15,977 nucleotides of DNA, from assembly GCA_003024985.2 (NCBI GenBank), contig PXIH01S0009918.1; one strand, written 5' to 3'. Origin of the DNA: Euperipatoides rowelli (lineage: Eukaryota; Onychophora; Udeonychophora; Euonychophora; Peripatopsidae). Every line of letters starts with the position of its first letter. Position 1 is the first letter of the stretch. The translations under genes and the position numbers were made by a program. The notes beneath the pieces were generated by a model that saw only the letters and a program-made list of their open reading frames with translations, did no database searches and was not told where the DNA came from. Below are positions 1-9,302 of this stretch, piece by piece.

Positions 1-803
1 ATATGTGTAGAAGTAAATGGTACTAGATCTAGATATCATAGTATCAATTGTGGAATACCCCAGGGTAGTGTTTTGTCTGCTTTTTTATTTAATATTGTTA
101 GGAAAGAAATTTCAGAAATTAATATAAAATATTCTTTAATTTATGCAGACGATTTAAAGATTTATTATGCAGTTAAAGATTTTGAGACATATTCTATTCT
201 TCAAAATATACTAAATGATATAGTTAATAAATGTAAAATTGATGGTTTCTTATTAAATTATGACAAATCCAGTGTTTTACACTTGGGGAAAAATAATAAT
301 AAATTTAAATATGTGAAGATAATGCTTTGGTATCTGTTAGACATCATAAAGATCTGGGCATCATTTTTTATGAGAACTTTGATTTTAAAATGCATATTAA
401 AGATATTAATTTAATAGTCGTTTAAAGAGAAATTTTGGTTTTTTTTTAAGTAATATTAAATATATCACCCCTGAAGCTTTTAAGGTTATTATATGAGTAT
501 TACTTATCTCCTATATTTAATTATGGTTCTTCAATATTTTAATTTCATAATAAAATTGAAAAAAAAATATTGGATAGAACCATTAGAAATATATCTGAAA
601 AATTAATTGGCATTAGAAAGAATAGATTTTCATTAAAGATACAAAGAAGTTTTAATAAATTTCATTCTAATTCTATCACTAGAAGAAATATTGTGATATG
701 GAATAGTCTTCGTCAATCCTTATTTTTATATAGATTTGGTAATTTTAAAAATAATCTAAATTTACTTGTTAGAAAGGTATCACCCATTGAAAATTCTTTT
801 TAA
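1..803 (+). pseudogene. Non-LTR retrotransposon (LINE) reverse transcriptase, 3' part, frameshifted
   Basis: Relic of the ORF2 reverse transcriptase of a LINE. The reading frame is already open at base 1, so the 5' part lies outside the window. Frame 1 shows the RT motif GIPQGSVLS (about 52-78) and the catalytic YADD box at 142-153, followed by the thumb-side motif NYDKSSVLHLGK. At about 310-335 the reading shifts to frame 3, giving HHKDLGIIF (342-368). Near 419 it shifts to frame 2 (RNFGFFLSNIKY), and near 490 back to frame 3 (EYYLSPIFNYGSSIF, with an in-frame TAA at 540-542). The last open part, 543-803, ends in the C-terminal region with IVIWNSLRQSL. The order of RT core, then DLGIIF, then FNYGS, then IWNSL is typical of jockey/I-like LINE ORF2 proteins. 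At least three frameshifts and one stop make it non-functional. Clade assignment is from motif memory only. Confidence 0.85.
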
Positions 804-1172
804 AGATATTTTTATATCATATTGGTATAATTTTTTTTAATATTTACAATTTTAAAATGATTTTGATCCATTTTTATCTCTAGTCTTTTGTTTTTTACAA
901 TTTTAAAATGATTTTGATCCATTTTTATCTCTAGTCTTTTGTTTTTAAATTCATAATTTTTCTAATGTTTACTGTATATAAAAATGATATATATTTTTGT
1001 ATGTATGTATATACAGAGTATAATATGTATGTAGGCTATACTGTGTATTTAATTTTGCTGTTTATATATCTTTATTGTTTTGTTTTTTATTTGTTTTTAT
1101 TGTTTGTGATAAGTTGACTTTTGAAGATGTATAAACCTATGGTTCAAATCTTGATGAATAAATTAAATTATA
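804..1172 (+). mobile_element. LINE 3' untranslated tail
   Basis: AT-rich sequence between the last RT codon and the probable 3' end of the retrotransposon. It contains a 51-bp direct tandem duplication (843-947), a T-rich stretch, and an AATAAA signal at 1157-1162 just before an ATTAAATTATAA end. The sequence changes to a different composition after about 1172. The exact end is a guess, because no target-site duplication can be tested with the 5' end missing. Confidence 0.6.
843..947 (+). repeat. 51-bp tandem duplication in the LINE tail
   Basis: Two nearly identical copies of a 51-base unit lie head to tail: 843-893 and 894-944, plus a few bases of a third. Each contains ACAATTTTAAAATGATTTTG followed by a CATTTTTATCTCTAGTC core. 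The near-perfect identity suggests a recent duplication, younger than the frameshift decay in the coding part, or a variable-copy tail repeat of this LINE family. Confidence 0.9.
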
Positions 1173-2100
1173 ATGCGCACAACAGGGTATAACACTTACA
1201 GCTAATTCTGTTTAGTAATGGGGGTCAACTCTCCAACGTTGGCACGTCCCTGAATCTCTCTGTGTCTATAATACTATAACATATTTTGACACTGCCATGT
1301 CAGCTTAGAATTTGTAATGTTTTATGCATTGTGTAGAAATTGTCCTTCACATTATTTATCTTATCATAAGGCAACAATTTCATCCTTTGACAAAACAATG
1401 TATATAAGTCAAGTTTAGAGTTTCCTAGACATGTACTGGATTATTATTATTATTATTAATATCCACCAAGGATTTATATTTATGGTGGAGTGAACGCTGA
1501 TGAAAATTGTATAGTTATATCAACTGAGTTTACCATTTATAGAAACATATGGGCAGGGGGTGCAGATAACATTTCGCAAGAAACTATTGACTTCCGTGGT
1601 TGTTTCATACCACAAATGGCAAATTTGATCAGTACAAACTGGAAATAAATTTAATTATAAAATTATCACTTTTTATTTACCGGTACACAAAAATTACAAT
1701 TTTCTTTTTTTTACCACAAAAAAAAAAAAATTACAAAAATAATTCAATTTTTTAGTATAATTGTCATCCACATTTACTTTATATAATTTTTTTGTAAAGC
1801 TTAAAAAAATGAATAAAATAAAATTTCTACAAATTAAATGAAGAACAAATAAACAAGACTAACCTGGAACTTAATGTGAAATTATGTTATTTGAAATGTA
1901 TAATTAAATAGCGTACAGTTGAGGTAAAATGAAGAAAGATTTTTCAATTGCCAGAATTCAAAATGGCTTCTATGCAGGAAACAGCTCAATGTGACATTGT
2001 TTCATAAGACCAAATCGCCAATCACTGTTTGGCACAACTTCAGAAAACAGTCTTGCAAAATTAACCAGTCTGGTGACTGGTGGTCTGAGACAAATGATTT
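1173..2100. other. AT-rich noncoding stretch
   Basis: No recognisable gene or mobile-element coding relic on either strand. A short (TTA)n microsatellite sits at 1440-1458, and several A and T runs occur at about 1685-1740 and 1790-1830. An open frame at 1991-2179 gives a 62-residue product with no recognised motif and no codon bias, and is not called. Confidence 0.6.
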
Positions 2101-2117
2101 TTTTATATTATTACTGG

Positions 2118-2310
2118 AAAGCAGAGACTCGAACCAGAACGGAAACGAAAACCGAAAAAAAAACGCTTTTTTAAGCTAAACCGGAACAGAAACCAAACCG
2201 AAATAATTAAAAATTCAGAGAACGAAACCGTNAGACAACCAAAAAAAAAAAAAAAGCTTAATTTTCCTGCAGGGGGCCCCCAAAATCTGTAGATCCGGGC
2301 CTGGAGACAG
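2118..2310. repeat. GAAACC-like degenerate simple repeat followed by a G/C-block repeat fragment
   Basis: 2118-2230 is rich in variants of CGAAACCGGAAC (for example GAACCAGAACGGAAACGAAAACC, split by an A run and a TTTTTTAAGC block), a degenerate simple repeat. After a poly-A run (about 2241-2255) comes a short G/C block, CTGCAGGGGGCCCCCAAAA (2267-2285), then GATCCGGGCCTGG. This G-block, C-block, AAAA pattern resembles the better preserved one at 4269-4304, so both may be ends of one dispersed repeat family. One unresolved base lies at 2232. Confidence 0.45.
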
Positions 2311-3840
2311 CGAGATGTCCAAGCATATCAGTATGAGAATAAAGTTCAGTATAGCCTACTACTGTTTAATCAAATACACAATATTACTTAGGGGTCTGTT
2401 TATGTATACTAAGTTAATGATATTGCCACTGTAGTAGTTTATTGTGTAAAATGTTCGTCAATCTGAGAAATTCTGCGGTTGGTCGGCTCTTGAATGAAGG
2501 AGTTAATTTCCAATTTATAAAATACAAGTGTGAAATTTGCAAGCCAAAATGAAATAAAATGTAAATGATAAAGACATACTGAGAAAAATAAGCACTATAA
2601 TAACGAAAAAAAAAAAAAGATTCACAAATTCACAAGCCAAAAAAAAAAAAGAAAATATTTTCTTTTAAAATTTTGCTTCAGTTTAATAGTTTTTTTATTG
2701 ATTAATTATGAATTAAATTTGTCTTAGATTACAGTAAGCAAACATCTCACACATTATTTTTTAAAATTAACAAATTTTTTTGTTTATATTTGATATTAGA
2801 AATGTCCATTTTGTTAAATTGATCTAATTTAGGGTTCAAATTCAATCTTTTTTTTTTAAGAGGAAGACCATTGAATGGGATGGAAATTTCTCCACTGCTG
2901 AAGCACGAACAATTCTCTGGCAGTTTTCTCTTCAAAATCAGTTACCATTTTTGAGGCAATTGCAATGGTGAGTAGCAATATGAACGAACATTCCAATGTA
3001 AAATAAATAAAAAAAATAATATAATAAAAGAATATAAATGTCTATGTATTGGTAAGATTTGCTTCTCCTCAACCACTCATCTTAGTGTAATGATGCTTGA
3101 TTTACTTGAAACCCCTGATAAAGCAGATCAGACTGATGCTATTGTGGGCTCCCTATAACATACCTAGTCATGGAGATGAATTTTTAAAAATTTCGGCTAA
3201 AAGGAGCTCCAAAGTTTGCTGGCCAATATTGTAGCCACCAGGTGGCTTCTTTCGCTAGTATATTATACAGTGTAAGTAATTAATTTAAAGGTCAAATGAT
3301 AAGCGATTTTTTTTATTATTTCTTTTTTTTATCATTTATTTTCAAAGACAATCACTAAAAAAAATTCACTTGGTTACCCCCTTCCCCCCCCCAAAAAAAA
3401 AAATTAAACTAGTTAAAGGGACTTTTAGCTATTCGCCCTAAAAAATGATATTGTTATCAATGTCCACAAGATATATTTTTCAGTCTGATAATCTGAGTTG
3501 TTAATGAGTTCAGAGTGACATCCAATCAGGTCTTGTACATATTGTATTTCACTACTGTTTTATTAACACCCATGAATTCATTTCTTGAGAGGTAGAGGTG
3601 AAGAATGATGGATATTGTTTGCTGTATTATTAAACTGTTAAGACCATATGTTTAAAAATAACAAAATGTATTTTAATAATAAAACAGTACAAAGTAGTAA
3701 AAATTAAAAATGTGCAAGTGTCAGATGTCATTCACCTGGATGGATGAGTTGAGCTCAAACCAATATTTTTTATTATTATTATAACAAAGCCCAACAACAC
3801 ATAACATCATTATTTATAAGACAATTATATACTATCACGA
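2311..3840. other. AT-rich noncoding stretch with simple repeats
   Basis: No coding relic recognised. It contains homopolymer runs (A runs near 2608-2620 and 2639-2650), a C run followed by an A run (3376-3404), and a short (TTA)n at 3766-3782. A 62-residue minus-strand open frame at 2747-2935 has no known motif and is low complexity at its end. It is not supported as a gene. Confidence 0.6.
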
Positions 3841-3859
3841 TAATCATATACTATCTGAG

Positions 3860-4312
3860 TAGGCAGTGGCACTAAGAGGGCCCCATAAAGAGGGGGTTGG
3901 TGGGGGCAGTAATCACAGGGCCAAGGGGGCCAGTGTATGAACAAACTCCATAAGAAACTACATAGTTATGACCAAGGTTGATGAGTGAGGAGGTCCGTAA
4001 CCCTAGATAAGTGGCCTCAAAAACCTGAACAAGGGGCCATAGACTTGATAAGGTTCAACAAAACATCCATACAAACAAAAAAAAAATAACCCTCAAATTT
4101 TCACACACAAGGGGTCCCTACAGCCCGGACAAGGTGCCTGCAGATCCATCAACAGAAAACAAAATGTCCACACAATCAAAATAGAACTTATCAAATCTTC
4201 ATGAACAGGGGTCCCATAAAAAAAAAGCTTATCAAAATTTATCAAAGGTCCCAGCTTGAATTTCCAGTCCCGGGGCCCCCCAAAAGAATGTGGGGGGCCC
4301 TGGGCACTAGTA
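3860..4312. repeat. G/C-block repeat-like segment ending in a strong hairpin
   Basis: Within AT-rich surroundings this segment is full of GGGGCC/GGCCCC/GGGGTCCC blocks. It opens with GGCAGTGGCACTAAGAGGGC and closes with GGGGGGCCCTGGGCACTAGT. Read as reverse complement, the closing end (ACTAGTGCCCAGGGCCCC) weakly mirrors the opening, suggesting poorly preserved terminal inverted similarity. No open frame is present. It is probably a decayed non-autonomous repeat, family unknown. Confidence 0.4.
4269..4304. repeat. 13-bp GC-rich inverted repeat (hairpin)
   Basis: The left arm CCCGGGGCCCCCC (4269-4281) and right arm GGGGGGCCCTGGG (4292-4304) are complementary at 12 of 13 positions, the other being a G-T pair, around a 10-base loop. 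It is one of the most GC-rich spots in the window and would fold strongly as DNA or RNA. No T tract follows it, and this is eukaryotic DNA, so it is not called a terminator. Confidence 0.85.
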
Positions 4313-4369
4313 TTGTAAAAATATCATGCACTAAAGTACTGATAGTGATACTGATACTATCAGTATTTT

Positions 4370-4662
4370 AGGGGGAGGAGAAGGGGAGGGGGAGGAGCAG
4401 CAGGAGAAGCAAGAGCAGCAGGAGGAAATGGAGGACCATGAGCAGCAGGAGGAGCAGGAATAGCAGAGGAGGAGGTGCAAGAGGAGGAGAAGGAGCAGCA
4501 GCAGGAGGAGCAGCAGGAGCAGCTGCAGCACAAGAGGAGGAGCAGCAGCAGGAGCAGCTGTGGCACAAGAGGAGGAGCAGGAGGGGAGCAGCAGGAGGAG
4601 GAGTAGGAAGAGGAGGATGATGATGACAACAACGACAACGATAATGATAATAATAATATGTT
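4370..4662. repeat. Purine-rich triplet repeat tract (GGA/GCA)n with a (GAT/AAC/AAT)n tail
   Basis: The plus strand is almost pure A/G with interspersed GCA triplets (GGAGGAGCAGCAGGAGCAGC style) for about 245 bases. It then passes to GATGATGATGACAACAACG and (AAT)n at about 4615-4660. Because the unit is three bases, every frame is open, giving artificial poly-Leu/Ser/Pro or Glu/Gln/Gly proteins on both strands. It is best described as a compound trinucleotide microsatellite. Confidence 0.9.
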
Positions 4663-5420
4663 TCCAGCTCATCTCTAATTATTTTTAATGAATTTATAAA
4701 CATTTCTTGCACTAAAACTATCAAAAATTGCTAATGGGGATCTTTTGTTTTAATAAAAGTCAGTTTTCATTGATGGAATAAGAAATTATTTTTGATCAGC
4801 ATATTGAAATATAATGTTATATGATTGTATACAGCAGACAGTTATGAATCAGATTTAGTATTTCAATTCTGATGGATAGAAAATACTTAATAAAATTGCT
4901 ATATATTTACATATGATGTGGCCAATTAGACCACATGCTTGAGACTAGTACTATAGCAATATCATAATGAAATGTGTTGTAGATTCAAACTTGGAACAAT
5001 TGTATATATTACATTATCTTAAACAGTGGTAAGGATATCTCAAATTAAAAACAACCTCAAACCTACAATATTTATCACTTCTTAAATAATATTCAAGTTC
5101 TCTGAAATGTTAAAACACAGCCCATGGCTGCAAACTCACTAATGAGAAATCAACAAGCCCCCTTCTCAGGTGAACAATGAAAATGCATAATTTTACCTAA
5201 TGAAAGAGTCAATAATGGAAAAAAACCTGGAAAAATTGATGTCCACAACAATAAAAACTATATTGAAGCTGTAATATTTATTAAGAAACAAATTAAAATT
5301 TTTTTACNATCAAATAAGCATTTGAATTTTTAAATCTCAACCTGAAAAAAAAATACATACGGAAAAACTTAATTTTTATATCAAAATTAAGTACCTCACA
5401 TTAGATTATCGTCAACTGAG
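4663..5420. other. AT-rich noncoding stretch
   Basis: No gene, RNA gene or transposon terminus recognised on either strand. One unresolved base lies at 5308. Confidence 0.55.
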
Positions 5421-5613
5421 ATTACAATGTTCTATGTCCATTTTTCATTTTTTTAAAGCTGTTGTGTGAGTTGATTCTTAAAATCATAAAGTTTAATCTC
5501 CTCCTGTCTTTATTTTCCTGTCCATTCTTGGGACTGAGATATAAACAGAATTATAAAGTTCTATCTCCAAATCATTTAAATTTTTTAGTATTACAAGGTT
5601 CTATCTCCACTGT
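5421..5613 (+). repeat. Degenerate tandem copies of an ATTAnAAGTTCTATsTCC word
   Basis: Four related words occur 40-69 bases apart: ATTACAATGTTCTATGTCC at 5421, a decayed AATCATAAAGTTTAATCTCC at 5482, ATTATAAAGTTCTATCTCC at 5550, and ATTACAAGGTTCTATCTCC at 5590. The same word ends the large inverted repeat at 15279-15295. It recurs on the other strand at the opposite end (6843) and at 15463-15480. It is therefore a repeat family associated with the inverted element and its flanks. Confidence 0.6.
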
Positions 5614-5639
5614 CCAATCACAAGTCAGGAAACAAGCTT

Positions 5640-6600
5640 GTTGCTGGGCAGAAATATTCAACACAGAATATAATATTACATTTATTTCATTTATCTTTTC
5701 ACCATCCTAAGAAAGACAGATCACAGATGTGACTTGTGTGAAGCCTTCAAGGTGAAATAAAATCTAAGGGAAGAAGAAAATACAGCATACAAGAAACCTC
5801 AAACTAGTAAAGTTGAAACTAAAGAAGAGAGAAATAAAGATAGAAATGAAGGAGCTATTGGTTGAACAGTAATATGTTTTGATCTGGAATTTATTTTTGC
5901 ATAACTAAAGTCAAATGTGTCAAATTTTTTTTACAAGTAAAAAATTCTGGTTTATAATATAACAGCTAAATGCAGTTTCCACAAAATATCATATGGTGCA
6001 GTTTGGACTGAAATACACAGTGGCAGAAGTGGAAATGATATTGCCAGTGATCTTGTGAAAATATTGAACAGAATCATAGAAGTCAATGCTGGTGATGAAC
6101 AATTAAATAATATATAGGGAGTGATGCTTGTGTTCCACAAAATCGAAAGTGTTATGGCAACAGCACTTCTAAAATTTTTAGACGAACATCCAAACGTAGA
6201 AGTCCTTATTCAAAATTTTGGTGAGCCAGGACATAGCTCTTTACAAGAAATTGATTCATTACATAGCTCTATAGAAAGGATCATGAAGTATGCAAAAGTG
6301 TTTAATCCATTAGGATTGTTACTTCAAGTAAAAAATCTAACTGCCATTCAGTTAAAAGAAGATTTTTTTGATTTTCAAAAGATGTTTAAAACAAACACAA
6401 ATTTCATGACATCCCATGCTCAAAAGTTAAATGTTTACAGTATGAGAGTCAGGGTACCGTTTATTACGAAATACAATTTTCACAAAATGAGTTTGAGAAA
6501 GATAAGGTTAGGAGCAAAAGTTGATTTTGTTCTACAAAATATTCCAAAATTAAGAGTAGGAAATAATTTATTATCAAAAGAAAAGGTTAAAGATTATTAA
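5640..6600 (+). pseudogene. Broken DUF7869-like gene (transposon-associated SDxCVPQN protein)
   Basis: Order of recognised pieces: FNTEYNI (5657, frame 2); RCDLCEAFK (5725, frame 1) with a Cys pair that may bind metal; a charged Lys/Glu linker (about 5769-5850); CFDLE (about 5875); SNVSNFFYK; EIHSGRSGNDIASDLV (about 6010); SDACVPQN (6120-6143, frame 3); then, back in frame 1, SVMATALLKFLDEHPNVEV and EPGHSSLQEIDSLHSSIE, to the stop at 6598-6600. In-frame stops in frame 1 lie at 5758, 5863, 5902, 5938 and 6115. The conserved acidic positions (FDL, SDAC, and the Asp after EPGHS) suggest an RNase-H-like transposase fold; that is inference. The family is recognised from memory as one very abundant in arthropods. 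The longest open part (6121-6600, 159 residues) is only its C-terminal half and should not be annotated as an intact gene. The missing N-terminus is replaced by the repeat words at 5421-5613. Confidence 0.7.
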
Positions 6601-6842
6601 AGCAATGTTGACATTTTTTCCAGTTAGGGATAAAACTTACATGGAAAGTATTTTAATTTAAAGATGGTTGTTACTGTTTTGTTATTATTGTTTTGCAGTC
6701 GAACTAAAAGTTGTTTTCAATAAAAAACACCTTTATTATAATTCCTATTTGTCTGTAGCATCTCATTTTTGCATTTAATAAAAACTAGTTGTTTGCTAAC
6801 CTAAATTTGATTAGAAGTCTTAAGTAGCATCCTTATTGTATA
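6601..6842. other. AT-rich stretch after the DUF7869-like relic
   Basis: Contains AATAAA signals at about 6719 and 6778 that could have served the relic gene on the plus strand. No other feature seen. It ends where the left arm of the large inverted repeat starts (GGACATTGAACTTTG at 6843). Confidence 0.45.
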
Positions 6843-7198
6843 GGACATTGAACTTTGATACAAGTAGATATAAAACATCGTTTCTGGGACTATCCGGGTC
6901 ATTTCAAGTGGGTGACCAGAAGTGACATCATAAAATCCAAGATGGCTGCCAAAAGTGACATTATCAATGCCTATATATATGGGCATATGACATCACATTA
7001 TGATGGATTATGGATAGGATTATGATGCATGATGGGATAGAGTATTGATAGTATCGATAATCGAGAGTATTGATAATCGATTAATCGATAGATTAATCGA
7101 TACTTATGATGCATGCTGTGATAGATTAAGATGCATGATGGGATATATTATGATGCATGATGGATATCGATTAATCAAGAGTATCGATAATTAATACT
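6843..7198 (+). repeat. Left arm of the inverted repeat, outer part
   Basis: Pairs with 14935-15295 on the minus strand. It lacks about 25 bases present in the right arm just inside the end (after GAACTTTG). It includes CCAAGATGGCTGCC (6937-6950), the near-palindrome ATGCCTATATATATGGGCAT (6967-6986), three or four TGATGCATGATGGGATA words (7024-7165), and the perfect palindrome ATCGATTAATCGAT (7076-7089). An apparent coding frame here on the minus strand is a by-product of the repeat. Confidence 0.8.
7191..7198 (+). repeat. Left target-site duplication of the hAT-like element
   Basis: Octamer TTAATACT immediately outside the CAGTG terminus. It matches the right-side octamer TCAATGCT at six of eight positions. 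Confidence 0.7.
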
Positions 7199-9167
7199 CA
7201 GTGTTGGGCAGGAATGTGGCAAAAATAATGTTACTGGTATCGTTACTTTTCCTAGTAACTAGTTACAATCAAAAGAAAAGAAACGTTTAAAGTAACATAT
7301 TTTTATTACCACTTTAATTATTTTTATTGATACGATATATTATCTTCATTAAATGTATGTAACATTTATGAGTAATTCCAAATACTAGCGCAGGGATAAC
7401 AACTTCTAGGGATTCTCTGTAGTTTCTACGAATAGGCTACCTATTGTACGAACTAGGTACGGTAGGCTAGAACGTTCTAAAACTACAATTTTTTTTTATT
7501 CCTATATTCGATTTAGAGTATATAATTCCTTTTAAATTTCAAAATTCCACTGCAAGATAATTTCTTAATTTCTATTTTTATTAGGATAAATAATGTCATT
7601 ATGAAAATAATAATATAAAAATAATTTCATTTAATGATTTAGATTGCGATTGAACTTGTTAAATAGACAGGTCTAATTGTACTGATTCTTTTGCTCATAT
7701 GAAGAATGTTTAATTTTCTTTGTTATTTTAACACCCAATATACAGTAGATTATTTAAAAAAAAAACACCGGGGGCCGGTGTACACGTAATAATTTTACAG
7801 ATACAGTATGCCTGCATTTACTCCATGCATCCAGGTCTTAAATTGAGGTCAAGGGAAGAGAATCGAATTAGAAAATTTCAAATTCCTCATTCATTGAGTT
7901 CATTTTGATATCTGCCACCAAACCAAAGATGATAAAAACATTTCCAAAGAAGCAACTAACGTTTTGAAAACTTGCCCATTAACCACTTCAAAAACAACCA
8001 ATCATGTATGATTGTGCGATAATTCATGATCCATCAGCCGCATTTTTAAAAAAAAACTCCACTAGGCTAACTAATAAATAATTATGCTTCAACCCTAATA
8101 ATGATCAAGTGTAATAAACCTTTTCTCCTTTTTTTCATTACGAGTCTATTGTTTATTTAAAGTCTTTATACATTTTTTTTAAATTAACTTTATTGACAAG
8201 TTATTAAATTTTACATAATAACAGAATAGAATATTTTTTAATTATTATTACGTTTACAATTTAAATCAAAATATTAAAATTATTAATTGAATCTCTTATT
8301 TAGTAATCATTTTATTAAAGTTTAATGTTAAAAAACAAATGTTTAAATATAGAGTACCAATGATAATAAACATAATTGATTAGCATACTATACTCTATGA
8401 ATTTTTTGTTTGTTACAGTATATAATATTGCATTTGAAACTTTGAATGCTTTTTTTTTATTATTATTAAACCAATATATAGCCTAATAATAAAGAATACG
8501 TACAAGTATAAACTTTATATGCTTTTATTTTCTTATTCTATTTTACTTTGGCCCTGATAGTCCCCTCCCCCCAGATCAAAAAAGTTTATATCTTTTTTAT
8601 ATCAAATGTTGTCACACAATCATTTGATCACATTGGACCAATAACTTTTCAAGTTTGATTAACTTTATTTTTCCCAGAATTTGGGTACACATTCTTTTTT
8701 CTAATAGGGCATCCACCCCCCCACACCAAACTATTCTATGATTTCCATGTTAAATCATTGTTTAATTGTTCGATCAAGTTTGATCAATCCTCGTAAGGGG
8801 ATCAGGATAGGGGGGGGGGCTAATAGGACCTGGACAAGTTCAATGGTGAAAGATAAAAATAGATAAGGCAAATTTTTTTATTTACCTGAATATTCCAAGC
8901 TAATTTAATTAATCAATCCCTTTAATATTAGGCATTCAAATGTTTGCTGAACTTCAAATAGAAAATGTTTGGTTTGTTGGCAAAAATGACCCCCCCCCCA
9001 CACACCTTATTAATGTAAAAAATAACTTTTCTAGTTACTTTTATAAAGTAATTGTAACTAGTTACTTTTTTTTAAAAAAAAACTAGTAACTGCAACTAGT
9101 TACATTTTCTGAAGAGTAACTAGCAACTGTCACTAATTACTTTTGAAAAGTGACTTGCCTAACACTG
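7199..9167. mobile_element. hAT-like DNA transposon, non-autonomous or decayed, with 8-bp target duplication
   Basis: Left terminus CAGTGTTGGGCA (7199-7210); right terminus TGCCTAACACTG (9156-9167), its inverted repeat with one mismatch. Both subterminal regions carry the same 12-bp palindrome GTAACTAGTTAC (7255-7266 and 9054-9065) among many AGTAAC/GTTACT words, a known pattern of a widespread hAT group. The flanking octamers are TTAATACT (7191-7198) and TCAATGCT (9168-9175): six of eight bases match and both differences are transitions, as expected for an aged 8-bp target duplication. The right arm of the surrounding repeat has the same locus without the insert (14927-14934). The 1.97-kb interior is AT-rich, contains C and G runs (for example 8807-8819 and 8990-8999), and shows no transposase relic I could recognise on either strand. 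Confidence 0.85.
7765..7781. repeat. Small GC-rich hairpin inside the hAT-like element
   Basis: ACACCGG and CCGGTGT are perfect 7-base inverted arms around GGG. It stands out in an AT-rich interior, but no function can be assigned. Confidence 0.6.
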
Positions 9168-9175
9168 TCAATGCT
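9168..9175 (+). repeat. Right target-site duplication of the hAT-like element
   Basis: Octamer TCAATGCT immediately after the CACTG terminus. The unoccupied site in the right arm reads TCAATAGT on the minus strand. Confidence 0.7.
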
Positions 9176-9177
9176 CT

Positions 9178-9302
9178 CGATAATCGATACCTATCAATAA
9201 TCAATACCTATCGATAATAAATACCTATCGATAATCAATACCATTCGATAATCGATACCTATCGATAATTTAATCGATACCTATTGATAATCAATATCCT
9301 AT
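9178..9302 (+). repeat. 17-bp CGATAATCAATACCTAT minisatellite
   Basis: Seven head-to-tail units start at 9178, 9195, 9212, 9229, 9246, 9263 and 9285. Most are 17 bases; the sixth is 22. Several unit junctions create the octamer TATCGATA. The matching place in the right arm (14893-14926) holds only about two units, so the array expanded in the left arm or shrank in the right one. Confidence 0.85.

Noticed and set aside
1991-2179. 62-residue plus-strand open frame, with similar ones at 2747-2935 (minus) and 10024-10209 (plus)
   Set aside because: Short, no recognised motif, overlapping simple repeats, and of a length expected by chance in this much sequence.
4331-4724. Overlapping minus-strand open frames of 92-118 residues, poly-Leu/Ser/Pro/Cys rich, and a plus-strand one at 4438-4620
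   Set aside because: All are translations of the trinucleotide tract in different frames. There is no domain, and a triplet repeat keeps any frame open.
5462-5710. 82-residue plus-strand open frame as an independent gene
   Set aside because: Its last part (FNTEYNI) belongs to the broken DUF7869-like gene in another frame, and the first part is repeat words. It is not a separate gene.
7199-9167. Transposase relic within the hAT-like element
   Set aside because: Partial reading of the less AT-rich stretches on both strands (mainly 7800-8100) gave no BED finger, no dimerisation domain and no sustained open frame.
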